DNA of 64,000 nucleotides, taken from assembly GCF_000473225.1 (NCBI RefSeq), contig NZ_KI421509.1, positions 2,205,741 through 2,269,740 of the forward strand, in the 5' to 3' direction. Positions 1 through 13,488 of the stretch are shown here, piece after piece. The stretch's first letter is position 1, and each line of letters begins with the position of its first letter. Both the position numbers and the translations under genes were made by a program. Below the pieces are notes generated by a model, which saw only the letters and a list, made by a program, of their open reading frames with translations, was not told the origin of the DNA and ran no database searches. This stretch comes from Sedimentitalea nanhaiensis DSM 24252 (GTDB lineage Bacteria; Pseudomonadota; Alphaproteobacteria; Rhodobacterales; Rhodobacteraceae).

Positions 1-40
1 TCCCGATGATCTGCTCTTCTGAAAATCGTGACTTCTTCAT
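1..40 (-). CDS. IS3-family transposase OrfA, N-terminus only (cut by window edge)
   Basis: The minus strand from 40 down to 1 reads MKKSRFSEEQIIG, the typical opening of the small OrfA protein of IS3-family elements (IS407-like group). OrfA carries the helix-turn-helix that binds the element's ends and is normally joined to OrfB (DDE integrase) by a programmed frameshift. Only 13 codons lie inside the window, so nothing can be said about whether the element is intact. Confidence 0.7.
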   Translation of the reverse strand, partial: MKKSRFSEEQIIG

Positions 41-105
41 ATTCCGTCTCCAATGCTTGGGACAGATCCTACTCAAAAGTGGAGGAGGTTTAAGGTCTCA
101 GGTCA
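1..105 (-). mobile_element. End of an IS3-family insertion sequence
   Basis: The transposase start at 40 is preceded by a short non-coding leader. Read on the minus strand this begins near 105 with TGACCTGAGACC, which resembles the TG-starting terminal inverted repeat of IS3-family elements. The outer boundary at about 105 is inferred from this motif; the opposite end lies outside the window, so the repeat pair and target duplication cannot be checked here. Confidence 0.5.
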
Positions 106-632
106 AGCGCCGTGCACCGGTGGTTCCGGCGCGCAATCTGTCGGGCAGATGTCTGGCAAAATGTTTGATCATCTGATCTGCGCCATTGAAGCCCCGGATT
201 ATCGCCGCAACCGGGGCCGCAGATGCCACTGAGCCATTTCGGCCCCCAACAATCTGCGCAGCAGTCGAAAAGGTCATGGACACGCGCACCGCACTGCGCT
301 TGTCGCGAAACACGACCTTGCGACGGGGCGCGTTGCTCCGCAGAACTCATATGGAAACAGCAATCGCCAGCCCGCTGCGGGCCTTCATCACCGACGCAAT
401 ACGCATTTTCGGTTTCCAGAAGATGCCATTCGTGCATCGCGCAGACCGTTTGGCCAGCGAGCGACGGCACTGCCGGACGTTCCGGACTTCCAAATGCATT
501 GGCGAACCGTTTGAAGCCGAACCGTGCAGAATGCCGACTTGCAACAAAAAGATTCATCGAGTGGATCACCGCCATGGTAGGATGACCGCGAGGCGCATCG
601 TCGCGAGGATACGAAATAGCCAAGGGGGACTC
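106..632. other. No recognisable gene
   Basis: About 530 bases between the IS end and the esterase-like gene. Open frames exist on both strands but none gives a protein I recognise or has a convincing ribosome binding site. It may be decayed accessory DNA or hold the promoter of the downstream gene. Confidence 0.4.
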
Positions 633-1469
633 ATGATGTTTCATCGGTTCTTGCTGATCCTGGCGTTGCTCATTCCCGCGGATCGGGCGCTTGCGCTCGA
701 TTGCGGCGGCGCAACTCAGTCCTGCATTGTCGCCGACGGAGAGTACCACATCGCCATTCCGGACGGATGGCAGGGCGGGCCTGCAGTCATGCATCTGCAC
801 GGCTATGGAGGCAGCGGCGCCAAAGCCATCGGCAGGAAAGACTTTGTCGAGCGGTTCACCTCGCGCGGCTACGCTCTGATCGCACCCAATGCGTTGCCGT
901 GGGACGAGGGCAAGCCCAGGGACTGGGCGGTGCGCGACGGATGGCTGATATACCCCCGGCGTGACGTGTTATTTCTCCGCGCAGTACTGGCCGATGCCGT
1001 CATGCACTTCGATGTCGATCCAAATCGGTTGCTGCTGACCGGCTTCTCGCGCGGCGGGTCGATGGTTTGGGACATGGCTTGCCACGCGCCCGATTTCGCG
1101 CGGGCGTATGCACCGGCTGCAGGCGGGTTTTGGTTGCCTATGCCCGAGAATTGCACCGGACCCGCGAGCATCTTGCATGTTCATGGGTTCGCCGATGCAA
1201 CGGTTCCACTCGAAGGTCGCTCGATACACAGTGAAGAGTATGAAATCACGATCAGGCAGGCCGATATCTGGGAAGGCTTGCAGCTTTGGCGGCGGGAAAA
1301 CAGCTGCCCGAGCAATCCGGCGGAACATGAGATTTCAGATGGCATATGGCGCAAGCGATGGAAATGCGAGGACGGCAGCCTTGCGCTTGCCTTGCACAAG
1401 GGAAAACACGGACTGCCGCCGGGTTGGACATCCATGGTGCTTGACTGGTTTGAAAGTCTGGACAACTGA
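633..1469 (+). CDS. Secreted alpha/beta hydrolase, PHB depolymerase / LpqC-like esterase
   Basis: A 278-aa exported serine hydrolase. The ATG at 633 follows a strong AAGGGGGA ribosome binding site; the frame is open further upstream but without such a site. Residues 1-22 form a signal peptide ending in ALA. The core shows the oxyanion-side HGYGGSG (56-62), the nucleophile elbow GFSRGG (Ser139), a probable acid Asp188 in HGFADATVP, and a late His in the KHGLPPGW segment. Cysteine pairs suggest a periplasmic or extracellular protein. The family (esterase_PHB / LpqC, COG3509) includes polyhydroxybutyrate depolymerases, feruloyl and acetyl-xylan esterases, so the substrate is open. It stands alone between mobile-element debris on both sides, which suggests it arrived by transfer. 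Confidence 0.75.
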   Translation: MMFHRFLLILALLIPADRALALDCGGATQSCIVADGEYHIAIPDGWQGGPAVMHLHGYGGSGAKAIGRKDFVERFTSRGYALIAPNALPWDEGKPRDWAVRDGWLIYPRRDVLFLRAVLADAVMHFDVDPNRLLLTGFSRGGSMVWDMACHAPDFARAYAPAAGGFWLPMPENCTGPASILHVHGFADATVPLEGRSIHSEEYEITIRQADIWEGLQLWRRENSCPSNPAEHEISDGIWRKRWKCEDGSLALALHKGKHGLPPGWTSMVLDWFESLDN

Positions 1470-1857
1470 AATTTTTGTGGTCCGGAAAGGCGAGCGCGGC
1501 TGGGATCTCTTGCGGAGGAACGGATGCGTTGCCCATGGTCATGTCATTGATGACCTCCGAGTCAACTTGCGGCATTGCCGCGAAGGCGTTCTTTTCAGGC
1601 ACGTCTGCATGTCGGTTTCCTCTGTCTTGGCGCGACTTGACCCGCATCTGCGATGAATGACCACAGACCGCCCGGACGACGGTTTCAGGGTTCCCGGAAC
1701 GCAGCGCGTGGGTTCCCGGCTATCTTCGTGCCCGTCGCCGCCGGACGTCAAACGGGGCTTGCTGAATTCCTGAACATGGCCTGGGGCGATGCGATCTTGT
1801 CCTTTGCTGGAATGAGATACGCGTTCCGTCGATGCCAGGGCCCGTCCAGCAACCGAT
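1470..1857. other. No recognisable gene
   Basis: Short open frames occur on both strands but none resembles a known protein. The location between an esterase gene and a truncated plasmid gene, with no ribosome binding sites, suggests decayed DNA. Confidence 0.35.
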
Positions 1858-2595
1858 CTATTGCGACCGCCCATCGCGCGGTCCGGGTTCGGGTTTCCGC
1901 GCGCTGGTTGTGCGCTCCAGCACCATGATCCGTGCCGTCAGGGCGCGGCGGGCCTGGGCGACCTTGGTGCGCAGGCCCTTGGGCAAAAGTCGGGCGATGT
2001 CGAGGATGGCCTGGTCGGCGCGCTTGATGTCCGCAAGTTCGGTGACGATCCTTGCCGCGGCGGTCCGTTCCGCGTCCTGGCGGGCGCGTTTTCGCAGGCG
2101 TTCGAAAATCACGGAAAACGCCTTGCGCGCCCAGGCGAATCCTCGCCCGGCCTTGCGTTGCGGTGGGAACGAAACGGGTTGGGATTCGCCCGCTTTGTCC
2201 GGCAGCGGCTGTCCGGTTTCATCCATCGTTTCCGCCGCCACGCCGTCTGCAAAGGCGAGGACATCTTCGGCTTCATTCTCGCGCTCGGCCACCGCCCGCT
2301 TGCGTGTCTCGACCGCGGCGGCCGCTTTCGCCAGGCGCAGTTCTTCCTGCGCACGCCAGTTCGCCGGGCGCACATGGCGGCGGTTCGCCGGCGGCGTCCG
2401 TCCATCCTGCAGCGCCTCGCGGATCGCCTGTTTGCGCCGTTCGCCGCGCACCAGGCCGATCTCGGAGAACCATTCACCGACGCTGTCCTGCGCCGCCTCG
2501 TAGTCGCGAATCAGCGGGTGGATCGAAGGCTGCAGCATCCGCTGCAGTTTTGAGAAATTTCGCACTGATTTGATTACTAGCCACGAATTTTCCAT
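1858..2595 (-). pseudogene. C-terminal remnant of a Mob/Pre-type plasmid recombination (relaxase) protein
   Basis: The 245-codon frame contains a segment (about residues 28-52: YEAAQDSVGEWFSEIGL then RGER) that resembles the part of Mob/Pre proteins following the catalytic domain, where a QD..aewf..lGL.RG pattern is usual. A long charged, probably coiled-coil tail rich in Ala, Arg, Glu and Lys follows. The N-terminal relaxase domain with its metal-binding histidines is missing: the first ~20 residues look unrelated and the DNA upstream of 2,540 changes to a lower GC content. I read this as a gene broken by rearrangement, leaving a marker of past plasmid or mobilisable-island integration. A standalone coiled-coil protein is the alternative. 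Confidence 0.45.
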
Positions 2596-3099
2596 TCCTT
2601 ATAATGGCAGTAAGATCTGCATTTTGGATGTCTGGAAGTTGTTAAGCCGCAGCTTTGATCATATCGAGCAAAGAGACCCTACTGCGCGAATAATGAATTT
2701 GAAGCTCTTCGTAAACGATGGCACTAAGTCGATTGTAGCTTATCGCGTAGGAGCGCTGGTGAGACATTAACGGTCGCTTGAGAATGCGGCCTATCTATGT
2801 GTCTTTGGAATAGCCCTCTGAAAGTGATCCACCAACTGGGATAGATTTTCCCCTATTGGATGTCCCCTTTGGAAAAGCTGCACCGCAGCGTAGTAGTAGC
2901 GACGCTCGGATAACCTGTTTGGGCCGTTCGCGTTTGCGTTGGCACTGGTTCTTGTTGTGCTGATCTAGCTTGCGTGTTGCGTGTCCGCAACAGTCACAAG
3001 CCGCGTCCGTTTGCTTCCACAGTGCTTCCAGTGGTGTTTCGGGAACGCGCGCGGCCACCCGGAGGTGGCTTCTAGCGTGTTGTAATTGGTGTATTATTT
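2596..3099. other. Gene-free junction between mobile debris and tRNA-fMet
   Basis: About 500 bases, AT-richer than the surroundings at 2,570-2,770. No integrase gene or convincing coding frame is visible. A short GCCACC/GGTGGC hairpin at 3,054-3,069 lies just past tRNA-fMet in the direction of rRNA transcription. Confidence 0.4.
3054..3069 (-). terminator. Hairpin downstream of tRNA-fMet, possible rrn terminator
   Basis: Six-base-pair stem with a 4-base loop about 30 bases beyond the CCA end of tRNA-fMet. It lacks a clear U-run, so termination is only a suggestion. Confidence 0.3.
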
Positions 3100-3176
<77 letters not shown>

Positions 3177-3245
3177 CCAAATGCCTCACGGGTTCGTATT
3201 GAGTGAGGCGTCATCGTTAGAGAGATACGACAGAGGGCTTTTTAG

Positions 3246-3360
3246 GTTTGGCAGTGACCTACTCTCCCACGCCTTCAGACGCAGTACCATCGGCGCTACA
3301 GTGCTTAACGATCGGGTTCGGGATGGGACCGGGTGTTTCACTTGCGCTATGACCACCAAA
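3246..3360 (-). rRNA. rrf: 5S ribosomal RNA
   Basis: About 115 nt, recognised by the conserved interior (CCCATCCCGAACCC region and the GGGAGAGTAGGTC 3' part) and complementary ends (TTTGGTGG / CTGCCAAA). It lies about 95 bases downstream of 23S on the same strand. Ends are set by the terminal helix and may be off by a few bases. Confidence 0.93.
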
Positions 3361-3449
3361 CCGAAAAAGCCCTCTGTGTTCCAAGTCTTGTACGCTGTGT
3401 TTGTGTATGCTTTTGATTTATCTGGTAAAAGTCTGTCTTTTACTGGATC

Positions 3450-6276
<2,827 letters not shown>

Positions 6277-6716
6277 TGATCCAGAAAAAGAAAGACTTGC
6301 GCCCTTCGCGACCACAGAAGCTGGTAAGAAACTGTGGCCCTTATTCTGAACCAAAAGCATACTTTTTCCCGCCTGGCTTGCGCCAGACTTTGGTTCAAAT
6401 CCCGTGCGGAACTTGAACCGGGTTAGTGTACTTGACTTGGACAACGCTGTCTTTTTCAGCTGGCAGACGCATGATCGGTCGAGGAAACAACCGCCACATA
6501 CGCTCGCCCCGAAGGGCACCAAACTGAGATCCTCCACCTACTCGTGGCGATCAAACAGTGTTGTATTTGTATCTCTCTATACGATGTCAATTCGTCTGCA
6601 GAACAGACGTTCAAACATTCCGCGAATGCTTGAAGATGTGTTCTGCGATCTGCCCTGATGGCATCTCGGTGCCGCCCGGCAAATGCACCTCGGTCAATTC
6701 CCGCACAATTGCACGA

Positions 6717-6792
6717 TGGTGGAGCCTAGGAGGATCGAACTCCTGACCTCCTGAATGCAAATCAGGCGCTCTCCCAGCTGAGCTAAGGCCCC
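6717..6792 (-). tRNA. tRNA-Ala (UGC)
   Basis: 76-nt cloverleaf with GGGGCCT/AGGCTCC acceptor stem, anticodon UGC in loop TTTGCAT, intact T-loop GTTCGATCC and encoded CCA. It lies in the 16S-23S spacer after tRNA-Ile, the standard arrangement. Confidence 0.96.
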
Positions 6793-6933
6793 ACGTTGAG
6801 CTGCAAGGCAACTCGACGAGCGCGGAAAGCGAATTGCGCAGCAATTTGCGGCGCGCCCGGTGAAAGTTATGGCTCTCGTCGAACCCCTTCGGAATTCCAC
6901 TGCCGCCGCGTTCAACCCCAAAGGATTGAACGA

Positions 6934-7010
<77 letters not shown>

Positions 7011-7143
7011 AAGACAGACCGGTAGGTCTGTGATTAACTACTGAAGAGATATGAGGACGGTCCGGTTCGATGTGACCGGCTTTGTTTGCCGATCTTCTGC
7101 TAAGTGTTCCACGATCAAGAGCAAGCTCTGTGATGCTAGGAAC

Positions 7144-8616
<1,473 letters not shown>

Positions 8617-8843
8617 GAAAAGCTGTTGCCAGCTTATCCTTGACGTTCGAACCTCTGCACATCGCCCCGGTGTTCAGCCGGGGCAGTTTCTGTTTGTTGT
8701 GCTTCAGGTTTTCATAAGAAAACAAGAAACCGTCCAAACAGTGAAGCTGACACTAGATCATCGGGTTGCCCCTACTAGCGCGATATACAGAAGGTTGATC
8801 CATCGAATGAACCAAACCGCCCACATATCTCTTCAGATACTAT

Positions 8844-8857
8844 CAATTTCAAAGAGC
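8844..8857 (-). promoter_or_regulatory. boxA-like antitermination site in rRNA leader
   Basis: The leader RNA contains GCTCTTTGAAATTG, close to the boxA consensus TGCTCTTTAACA that recruits NusB/NusE for rRNA antitermination. It is about 230 bases ahead of 16S on the transcribed strand. Confidence 0.6.
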
Positions 8858-9019
8858 GTAGAGACAAAAGAAACTGAGATGCGCCCTTTCTTTAATGGCG
8901 CGCCCCGCCTCACTTACCTCTGATTTTATCGTTCCGCCTCGTCTCGGTCCGTTCCGTTTCCAGTTCGTCCCGCCCGTCTGGCGCCCCGTTGGTGCATCTC
9001 TGCGCCGCCGGTGAAGGGG

Positions 9020-9048
9020 GTTCTACGGTTAGTCCGCCAAACCCGCAA
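9020..9048 (-). promoter_or_regulatory. Candidate rRNA operon promoter
   Basis: On the minus strand TTGCGG (complement 9,043-9,048) is followed after exactly 17 bases by TAGAAC (complement 9,020-9,025). This fits a sigma-70-type promoter with the TTGC-type -35 often seen in this order, and it has an A-rich tract (AAAAAAGGGG) just upstream, like an UP element. It is the best candidate in the leader; the start site is not proven. Confidence 0.5.
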
Positions 9049-9276
9049 CCCCTTTTTTCCAGAAACGCCATCTTTTTTGCAGAAAAGTATTTAATCTCAT
9101 GAAATCAACGCCTTCCATCCAACCCTCCCCCAGAAAAACACCCCGGACCGCCGCCAGAACCACAGAAATCTCCCGGCACATCACGACTCACATACAGCGC
9201 TAACACCAAATCTTGCGGTCGCGACCCGGAAACACACATCAAACACCCGGCAACACCGCCAAAAACGAGTCGCACA

Positions 9277-9912
9277 TCAACCCGATTCACCCACACCACC
9301 CGGCCGCCGCACCCCCAAACCGAAAAAAAACCCAAAAATCCGCAACCGCATCATCAACAACAACAACACAAACAAAACATACACAAATGGCTCAAACTGC
9401 AGGCCCTTTACCAGCATCGCAAAATGCAATGCCCCGAGCACCGCAATGACATAAACCAGCCGATGCAGACGCCGCCACATCGCCCCAAGGCGCCGCACGG
9501 ACCGGTTGTTAGAGGTGACCGCCAACGGGATCATCAGGACAAAACCGGCCATCCCGATTGAAATATAGGGCCGTTTCAGGATGTCCGCCCAGATCTGTTG
9601 CGGCACCTGCACGTCCAGAACCAGCCAGACCAGCAGATGCAGGCAGACATAATAGAACGCCAACAGCCCGAGCGACCGTCGAAACCGCAGCAGGTTCAAT
9701 CCCGCATACCGGCGCAGCGGCGTGACCAGCAAACCAAGGACCAGAAATTGCAGGGCAAGCCGCCCCAGCTCATGCTCCAGCGCCTTGATCGGCTCGACAC
9801 CCAGCCCACCGGTGACCCCGAGGTAAAACCACACCGGAGCAGGAAGCGCCCCTACGATATATACTGCCCACACAGGGATGTGTCGCAGCAGCGTATTGAG
9901 GCGGGCAATCAT
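9277..9912 (-). CDS. msrQ: MsrQ, heme-binding membrane subunit of periplasmic methionine sulfoxide reductase
   Basis: Six-helix integral membrane b-type cytochrome that passes electrons from the respiratory chain to MsrP. The 211-aa protein keeps the family pattern: ALEHELGRLALQFLVLGLLVTPLRR, then histidines in CLHLLVWLVLD, HRLVYV and ALHF that ligate heme. The start at 9,912 gives MIARLNTLLRHIP, matching MsrQ N-termini; an in-frame ATG at 9,948 would extend it by 12 residues and overlap msrP. It directly follows msrP. The C-terminus is Gly/Arg-rich and ordinary. Confidence 0.88.
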   Translation of the reverse strand: MIARLNTLLRHIPVWAVYIVGALPAPVWFYLGVTGGLGVEPIKALEHELGRLALQFLVLGLLVTPLRRYAGLNLLRFRRSLGLLAFYYVCLHLLVWLVLDVQVPQQIWADILKRPYISIGMAGFVLMIPLAVTSNNRSVRRLGAMWRRLHRLVYVIAVLGALHFAMLVKGLQFEPFVYVLFVLLLLMMRLRIFGFFFGLGVRRPGGVGESG

Positions 9913-9916
9913 CGGA

Positions 9917-10819
9917 TCAGAAGTTCCGGACCAGATCCATGCCATCATACAGGGCCGAAACCTCCCGTTCGTACCCGTTGAACATCAGCGTCGGAACCTT
10001 GGACGCAAAAAGCCCACCACCGATCTTGCGTTCGCTGGCCTGACTCCAGCGCGGATGATCCACCGTCGGATTCACATTGCTGTAAAACCCGTATTCGCGC
10101 GGCAGGCTCTTGTTCCAACTGGTTGGCGGCTGAGTGTCGGACAGGGTGATCCGCACCACCGACTTGATCGACTTGAAACCATATTTCCAGGGTACCACCA
10201 ACCGCAGCGGTGCGCCGTTCTGATTTGGCAGCGGCTTGCCATAAAGCCCGGTCGCCATGATGGTCAGCGGATGCAGGGCCTCGTCCAGCCGCAGACCCTC
10301 GACATAGGGCCAGTCGAGCACCGGATAGCGCACGCCCGGCATCTCTTCGGGGCGATACAGGGTTTCGAAGGCCACAAATCTCGCTTCGGGACGCACCCCG
10401 GCCAGCGCCAGCAGATCGGCCAGCTCAAAGCCGTTCCAGGGCACCACCATGGACCAGGCCTCGACACAGCGCAGACGATAGATCCGCTCTTCGATGGTCA
10501 TCTTCGACAGGATATCCTGCATGTCATACGCACCCGGTCGCTCGACCATACCGTCGATGGTCACGCTCCAGGGGGCGGTGGTCAATGCCCCCGCATTGTT
10601 GGCCGGATCCTCTTTGCCGGTGCCGAATTCATAAAAGTTGTTATAGTTGGTGATGTCGTCCCAACTGTTGGGCGTCAGATCCTCGACGGCCACAGCCGGC
10701 CCGGCCAGGGATGCCACCCCCGCACCGGCAAGTCCGGCCATGATCTGGCGACGATTCAGATAGACGCCGGGTGGTGTAATATCTGCGGCAGTAAGAGTGT
10801 TCTTCCAACGATAGGCCAT
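9917..10819 (-). CDS. msrP: MsrP, periplasmic molybdopterin methionine sulfoxide reductase catalytic subunit
   Basis: Repairs oxidised methionine in envelope proteins, receiving electrons from MsrQ. The 300-aa precursor starts at ATG 10,819 behind an AGGAG site. It has a twin-arginine signal (LNRRQIMAG, residues 21-29, then an Ala/Gly-rich core), as expected for a cofactor-loaded Tat substrate. The sulfite-oxidase-type molybdopterin fold shows in [14 protein letters not shown], with Cys118 as the molybdenum ligand, and in the [18 protein letters not shown] segment. It forms a two-gene unit with msrQ. The start chosen removes 20 out-of-family residues from the longer open frame. Confidence 0.93.
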   Translation of the reverse strand: MAYRWKNTLTAADITPPGVYLNRRQIMAGLAGAGVASLAGPAVAVEDLTPNSWDDITNYNNFYEFGTGKEDPANNAGALTTAPWSVTIDGMVERPGAYDMQDILSKMTIEERIYRLRCVEAWSMVVPWNGFELADLLALAGVRPEARFVAFETLYRPEEMPGVRYPVLDWPYVEGLRLDEALHPLTIMATGLYGKPLPNQNGAPLRLVVPWKYGFKSIKSVVRITLSDTQPPTSWNKSLPREYGFYSNVNPTVDHPRWSQASERKIGGGLFASKVPTLMFNGYEREVSALYDGMDLVRNF

Positions 10820-11023
10820 CGGGCGCTCCTGTTCTTTTCCATTCCGAATTAGACTGCCATGGCAGCGCGTCCAAAACATTTCGTCTCACATTTCAGAGAT
10901 GGCGTTGAAATCTTGCCCGGCGCTGCGGTGAAACCAATCGCCAATCCCATTCGGACTTTGCTATATGTCGCCAGCGGGCATCGCCGCATAACCCACACGT
11001 CACCACATCACAGGAGCACACAT

Positions 11024-11464
11024 ATGAAAGCTTTGGCATTGGGGGCCGTTCTGATCGGCGCGGTTCAGGCGCTGTCGGCGCAGGACATCGTGACATACGA
11101 GACCGATCAATCGTTCGACGATGTGACCTTTGGACTGGAAAGCGCCATTCTGGACCGGGGACTGGTCATTGACCATGTCAGCCACGTGGGCGAGATGCTG
11201 GAACGCACCCGCGCCGATGTGGGGTCTCGGGTCGTGCTGTTCGATCGGGCGGATGTCTATAGTTTCTGCTCGGCCACCCTGTCGCGCAAGGTGATGGAAA
11301 CCGATCCCATGAACATTGCATTCTGCCCCTATGGCATTTTCGTGGCCAAAGTGGCGGACCGGCCAGGGCGGGTCATCGTCGGGCACCAGAGCTTTCCCAA
11401 AGGCGCGATGCAAGAGGTTCAGGACCTGCTCAGCACCATCGCCCTCGAAACCATCGGACAGTAG
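11024..11464 (+). CDS. Secreted DUF302-domain protein
   Basis: A 146-aa exported protein of unknown biochemical role. The ATG at 11,024 sits 7 bases after AGGAG. Residues 1-19 are a signal peptide (cut near ALSA-QD). The rest fits the DUF302 fold: VTYETDQSFDDVTFGLESAI at the start and a conserved NIAFCPYGIFVAK segment with a cysteine. A second cysteine occurs in YSFCSATL. DUF302 proteins are often found near redox or sulfur functions; here the divergent neighbour is msrPQ, so an envelope redox role is possible but not shown. Confidence 0.75.
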   Translation: MKALALGAVLIGAVQALSAQDIVTYETDQSFDDVTFGLESAILDRGLVIDHVSHVGEMLERTRADVGSRVVLFDRADVYSFCSATLSRKVMETDPMNIAFCPYGIFVAKVADRPGRVIVGHQSFPKGAMQEVQDLLSTIALETIGQ

Positions 11465-11696
11465 GTGCGTGCCCGTTGCCCCACCGCCCGACAGGACATG
11501 TTCCGTTCTGCACAGGCATCCGGGCAAAGCGGCGAAACGTCTCTCGCGATCGGCAAGGCATATTTGAAAGACCATCTTACCGCGTTCGGTCGGGCGGTAA
11601 AATGGGCGCACGGATGCCCGATCACTGCCCGGTACCGCGTTCAGAGACCCCGATATGCCTGCAAGCGATGCCTGTTTTCACGCAGGGATCATAGTC
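11465..11696. other. Intergenic, no gene seen
   Basis: Convergent spacer between the DUF302 gene and the TetR gene. Open frames running through it are out of frame with anything recognisable. Confidence 0.4.
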
Positions 11697-11716
11697 GGGG
11701 GCGCGCTTCAGCCCCC
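11697..11716 (-). terminator. Hairpin at the end of the TetR gene
   Basis: GGGGGC and GCCCCC arms around an 8-base loop, touching the TetR stop codon. No U-run follows, so it may be a weak or Rho-assisted terminator. Confidence 0.4.
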
Positions 11717-12339
11717 TACGTCACGACTCCGTATCGGGCCAGAAAGGTCTCGACGGCGTTGTCGACCACGCTCTCGATCTCGTCTGACGTGAAACGGGTC
11801 TGTATCCCCAGCATCGCCCGCATCCACAGCTTGGCCTTGCACAGTTCCAGAAACTGTTCCGCCGCCATGTCCAGATCATCGATCCTCAGCGTGCCATGCG
11901 CCACCGCACCTTGCATATACCCGACCAGGCGGGCATGCCCCGTTTGCGGGCCGCAGGCATAAAACGCCGCGCCCAGCTGCGGGAACCGGTCCTGTTCGGC
12001 CACGCAGATGCGAAACACCTGCTGCGCGAAATCCGACAGGATAAAGGGCACGATCTGCCCGGCGGCGACGGTCAGAACCTCGCGCGGCGGGGCACGATCG
12101 TCGATAAGCTCCAGCGTCTGATCCGCCATGCGCTTGCATTCGGTGGTCGCCACCTCGATGAACAACAGGCGCTTGTCCGGGAAATAATTATACAATGTTG
12201 CCTTGGACACCCCGGCAGTGCGGGCGATGTCATCCACGCTGGCGCCCTCAAAGCCATCGGCCATGAACACCTGACGCGCGCCCTGCAGGACCTGCTCGAA
12301 TTTGCGCCCGGTGCGCAGGATGGTGTCCGGCTGATCCAT
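11716..12339 (-). CDS. TetR/AcrR-family transcriptional regulator
   Basis: A 207-aa one-component repressor. The N-terminal helix-turn-helix is typical (ADGFEGASVDDIARTAGVSK then ATLYNYFPDKRLLFIEV, residues 27-63). The C-terminal ligand domain resembles the AefR-like / TetR_C_7 group, with conserved EQDRFPQLGAAFY. It is divergent from mbfA, and a TetR-type palindrome (12,377-12,390) lies in the shared promoter region, so it probably controls itself and perhaps the neighbour. The ligand is unknown. Confidence 0.88.
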   Translation of the reverse strand: MDQPDTILRTGRKFEQVLQGARQVFMADGFEGASVDDIARTAGVSKATLYNYFPDKRLLFIEVATTECKRMADQTLELIDDRAPPREVLTVAAGQIVPFILSDFAQQVFRICVAEQDRFPQLGAAFYACGPQTGHARLVGYMQGAVAHGTLRIDDLDMAAEQFLELCKAKLWMRAMLGIQTRFTSDEIESVVDNAVETFLARYGVVT

Positions 12340-12376
12340 TGCTGCTCCGCAGTTTACATCTTGGCTTCATGATATA

Positions 12377-12390
12377 AACCGTTTGGTTCA
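12377..12390. promoter_or_regulatory. Candidate TetR operator palindrome
   Basis: AAACCGTTTGGTTC contains AACC and GGTT half-sites around GTTT, 38 bases ahead of the TetR start. Palindromes of this type are common operators of AefR/AcrR-like repressors. Binding is inferred from position and symmetry. Confidence 0.45.
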
Positions 12391-12442
12391 GTTGCAACAA
12401 CACTTGCGGGTACTGCGCTTGCGTTTTGCGCTGACGCGGCTA

Positions 12443-12461
12443 TTTTGGAATCATTCTAAAA
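12443..12461 (+). promoter_or_regulatory. Irr-box-like iron control element upstream of mbfA
   Basis: TTTTGGAATCATTCTAAAA resembles the alphaproteobacterial Irr/ICE motif (near-palindromic TTTAGAA..TTCTAAA) with GGAA in place of AGAA in one arm. It ends 11 bases before the mbfA start, overlapping the region where RNA polymerase or ribosomes would bind, which suits repression by Irr under low iron. Confidence 0.6.
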
Positions 12462-12472
12462 AGAGGGTAATC

Positions 12473-13447
12473 ATGCGCTTCACGACGCAACGAAAACGGT
12501 TCCGTGATTTGTCCGAACAAGAAATCATCGCACTGGCGATATCTTCAGAAGAGGACGACGCCCAGATCTATCGCGGCTACGCCGAATCCCTGCGCGCCGA
12601 CTATCCGGCCAGCGCGCGGATATTTGATGGCATGGCCAGCGAAGAAGACGATCACCGCGCCCGCCTGATCGCCCTGCACCAGCAGCGGTTCGGGTCCACC
12701 ATCCCCTTGATCCGCCGCGAACATGTGGCCGGGTATTACACCCGCCGCCCGGTCTGGCTGGTCGAGAATCTGGGGCTGGACCGGATTCGCGAGGAAGCCG
12801 AGGCGATGGAGCGCGACGCCGAGCGGTTTTATGTCGCTGCCGCTGCCCGCACCACCGATGCGGATACCCGCAGGCTGCTGGGCGATCTGGCCGCCGCCGA
12901 AGCCGGACACCAGGAATCCGCCTCGGATCTGGCGAACCGGCATCTGGACGCCGACACCCGCAGCAACGAAGACGCCACTGCGCGCCGCCAGTTCATTCTG
13001 ACCTGGGTGCAGCCGGGGCTGGCCGGGCTGATGGATGGCTCGGTGTCGACCCTGGCGCCGATCTTTGCGACCGCCTTTGCCACCCAGGACACCTGGACCA
13101 CCTTTCTGGTCGGGGTCGCGGCCTCGGTCGGCGCGGGCATTTCCATGGGCTTTACCGAGGCCGCCTCGGACGATGGCGAACTCTCGGGGCGCGGCTCGCC
13201 GCTCAAACGCGGGCTGGCCTCAGGCATCATGACCACGGTGGGTGGCCTGGGCCACGCCCTGCCCTATCTGATCACCGATTTCTGGACCGCCACGATCCTG
13301 GCCTTTGTCATCGTGTTTTTCGAACTCTGGGCCATTGCCTGGATTCAGAACCGCTATATGGAAACGCCGTTCTTTCGCGCCGCCTTTCAGGTCGTGCTGG
13401 GCGGGGCGCTGGTGCTGGCGGCGGGTATCCTGATCGGCTCGGGCTAG
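12473..13447 (+). CDS. mbfA: MbfA, membrane-bound ferritin-like iron exporter (Er-VIT1 family)
   Basis: Exports excess iron and protects against iron and peroxide stress in alphaproteobacteria. The 324-aa protein has an N-terminal ferritin-like (erythrin) domain of about 165 residues with diiron ligand motifs (SSEEDDAQIYRGYAE, ASEEDDHRARL, AAAEAGHQE) and a C-terminal VIT1/CCC1-type membrane domain starting near GLAGLMDGSVSTLAPIFATA. The ATG at 12,473 follows an AGAGGG site; the frame is open 30 codons upstream but that part overlaps the Irr-box-like site. The element in the promoter fits regulation of mbfA by Irr in related bacteria. Confidence 0.9.
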   Translation: MRFTTQRKRFRDLSEQEIIALAISSEEDDAQIYRGYAESLRADYPASARIFDGMASEEDDHRARLIALHQQRFGSTIPLIRREHVAGYYTRRPVWLVENLGLDRIREEAEAMERDAERFYVAAAARTTDADTRRLLGDLAAAEAGHQESASDLANRHLDADTRSNEDATARRQFILTWVQPGLAGLMDGSVSTLAPIFATAFATQDTWTTFLVGVAASVGAGISMGFTEAASDDGELSGRGSPLKRGLASGIMTTVGGLGHALPYLITDFWTATILAFVIVFFELWAIAWIQNRYMETPFFRAAFQVVLGGALVLAAGILIGSG

Positions 13448-13488
13448 GGGGCCTTGCAGCTCTGCGGGCTTGCCGCTAGGCCTGTCTC

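Larger units (their letters stand above)
8617..9276 (-). other. rRNA operon leader and upstream region, no protein gene
   Basis: Transcribed leader of the rRNA operon (up to about 9,015) followed by promoter-proximal DNA rich in A-tracts and C-runs. It holds the boxA-like site and promoter listed separately. Open frames at 9,105-9,335 have low-complexity translations and no ribosome binding site, so I do not call them. Confidence 0.6.

Noticed and set aside
9105-9335. A 76-codon minus-strand frame upstream of rRNA
   Set aside because: Gly/Cys/Val-rich low-complexity translation, no ribosome binding site, and overlap with the end of msrQ.
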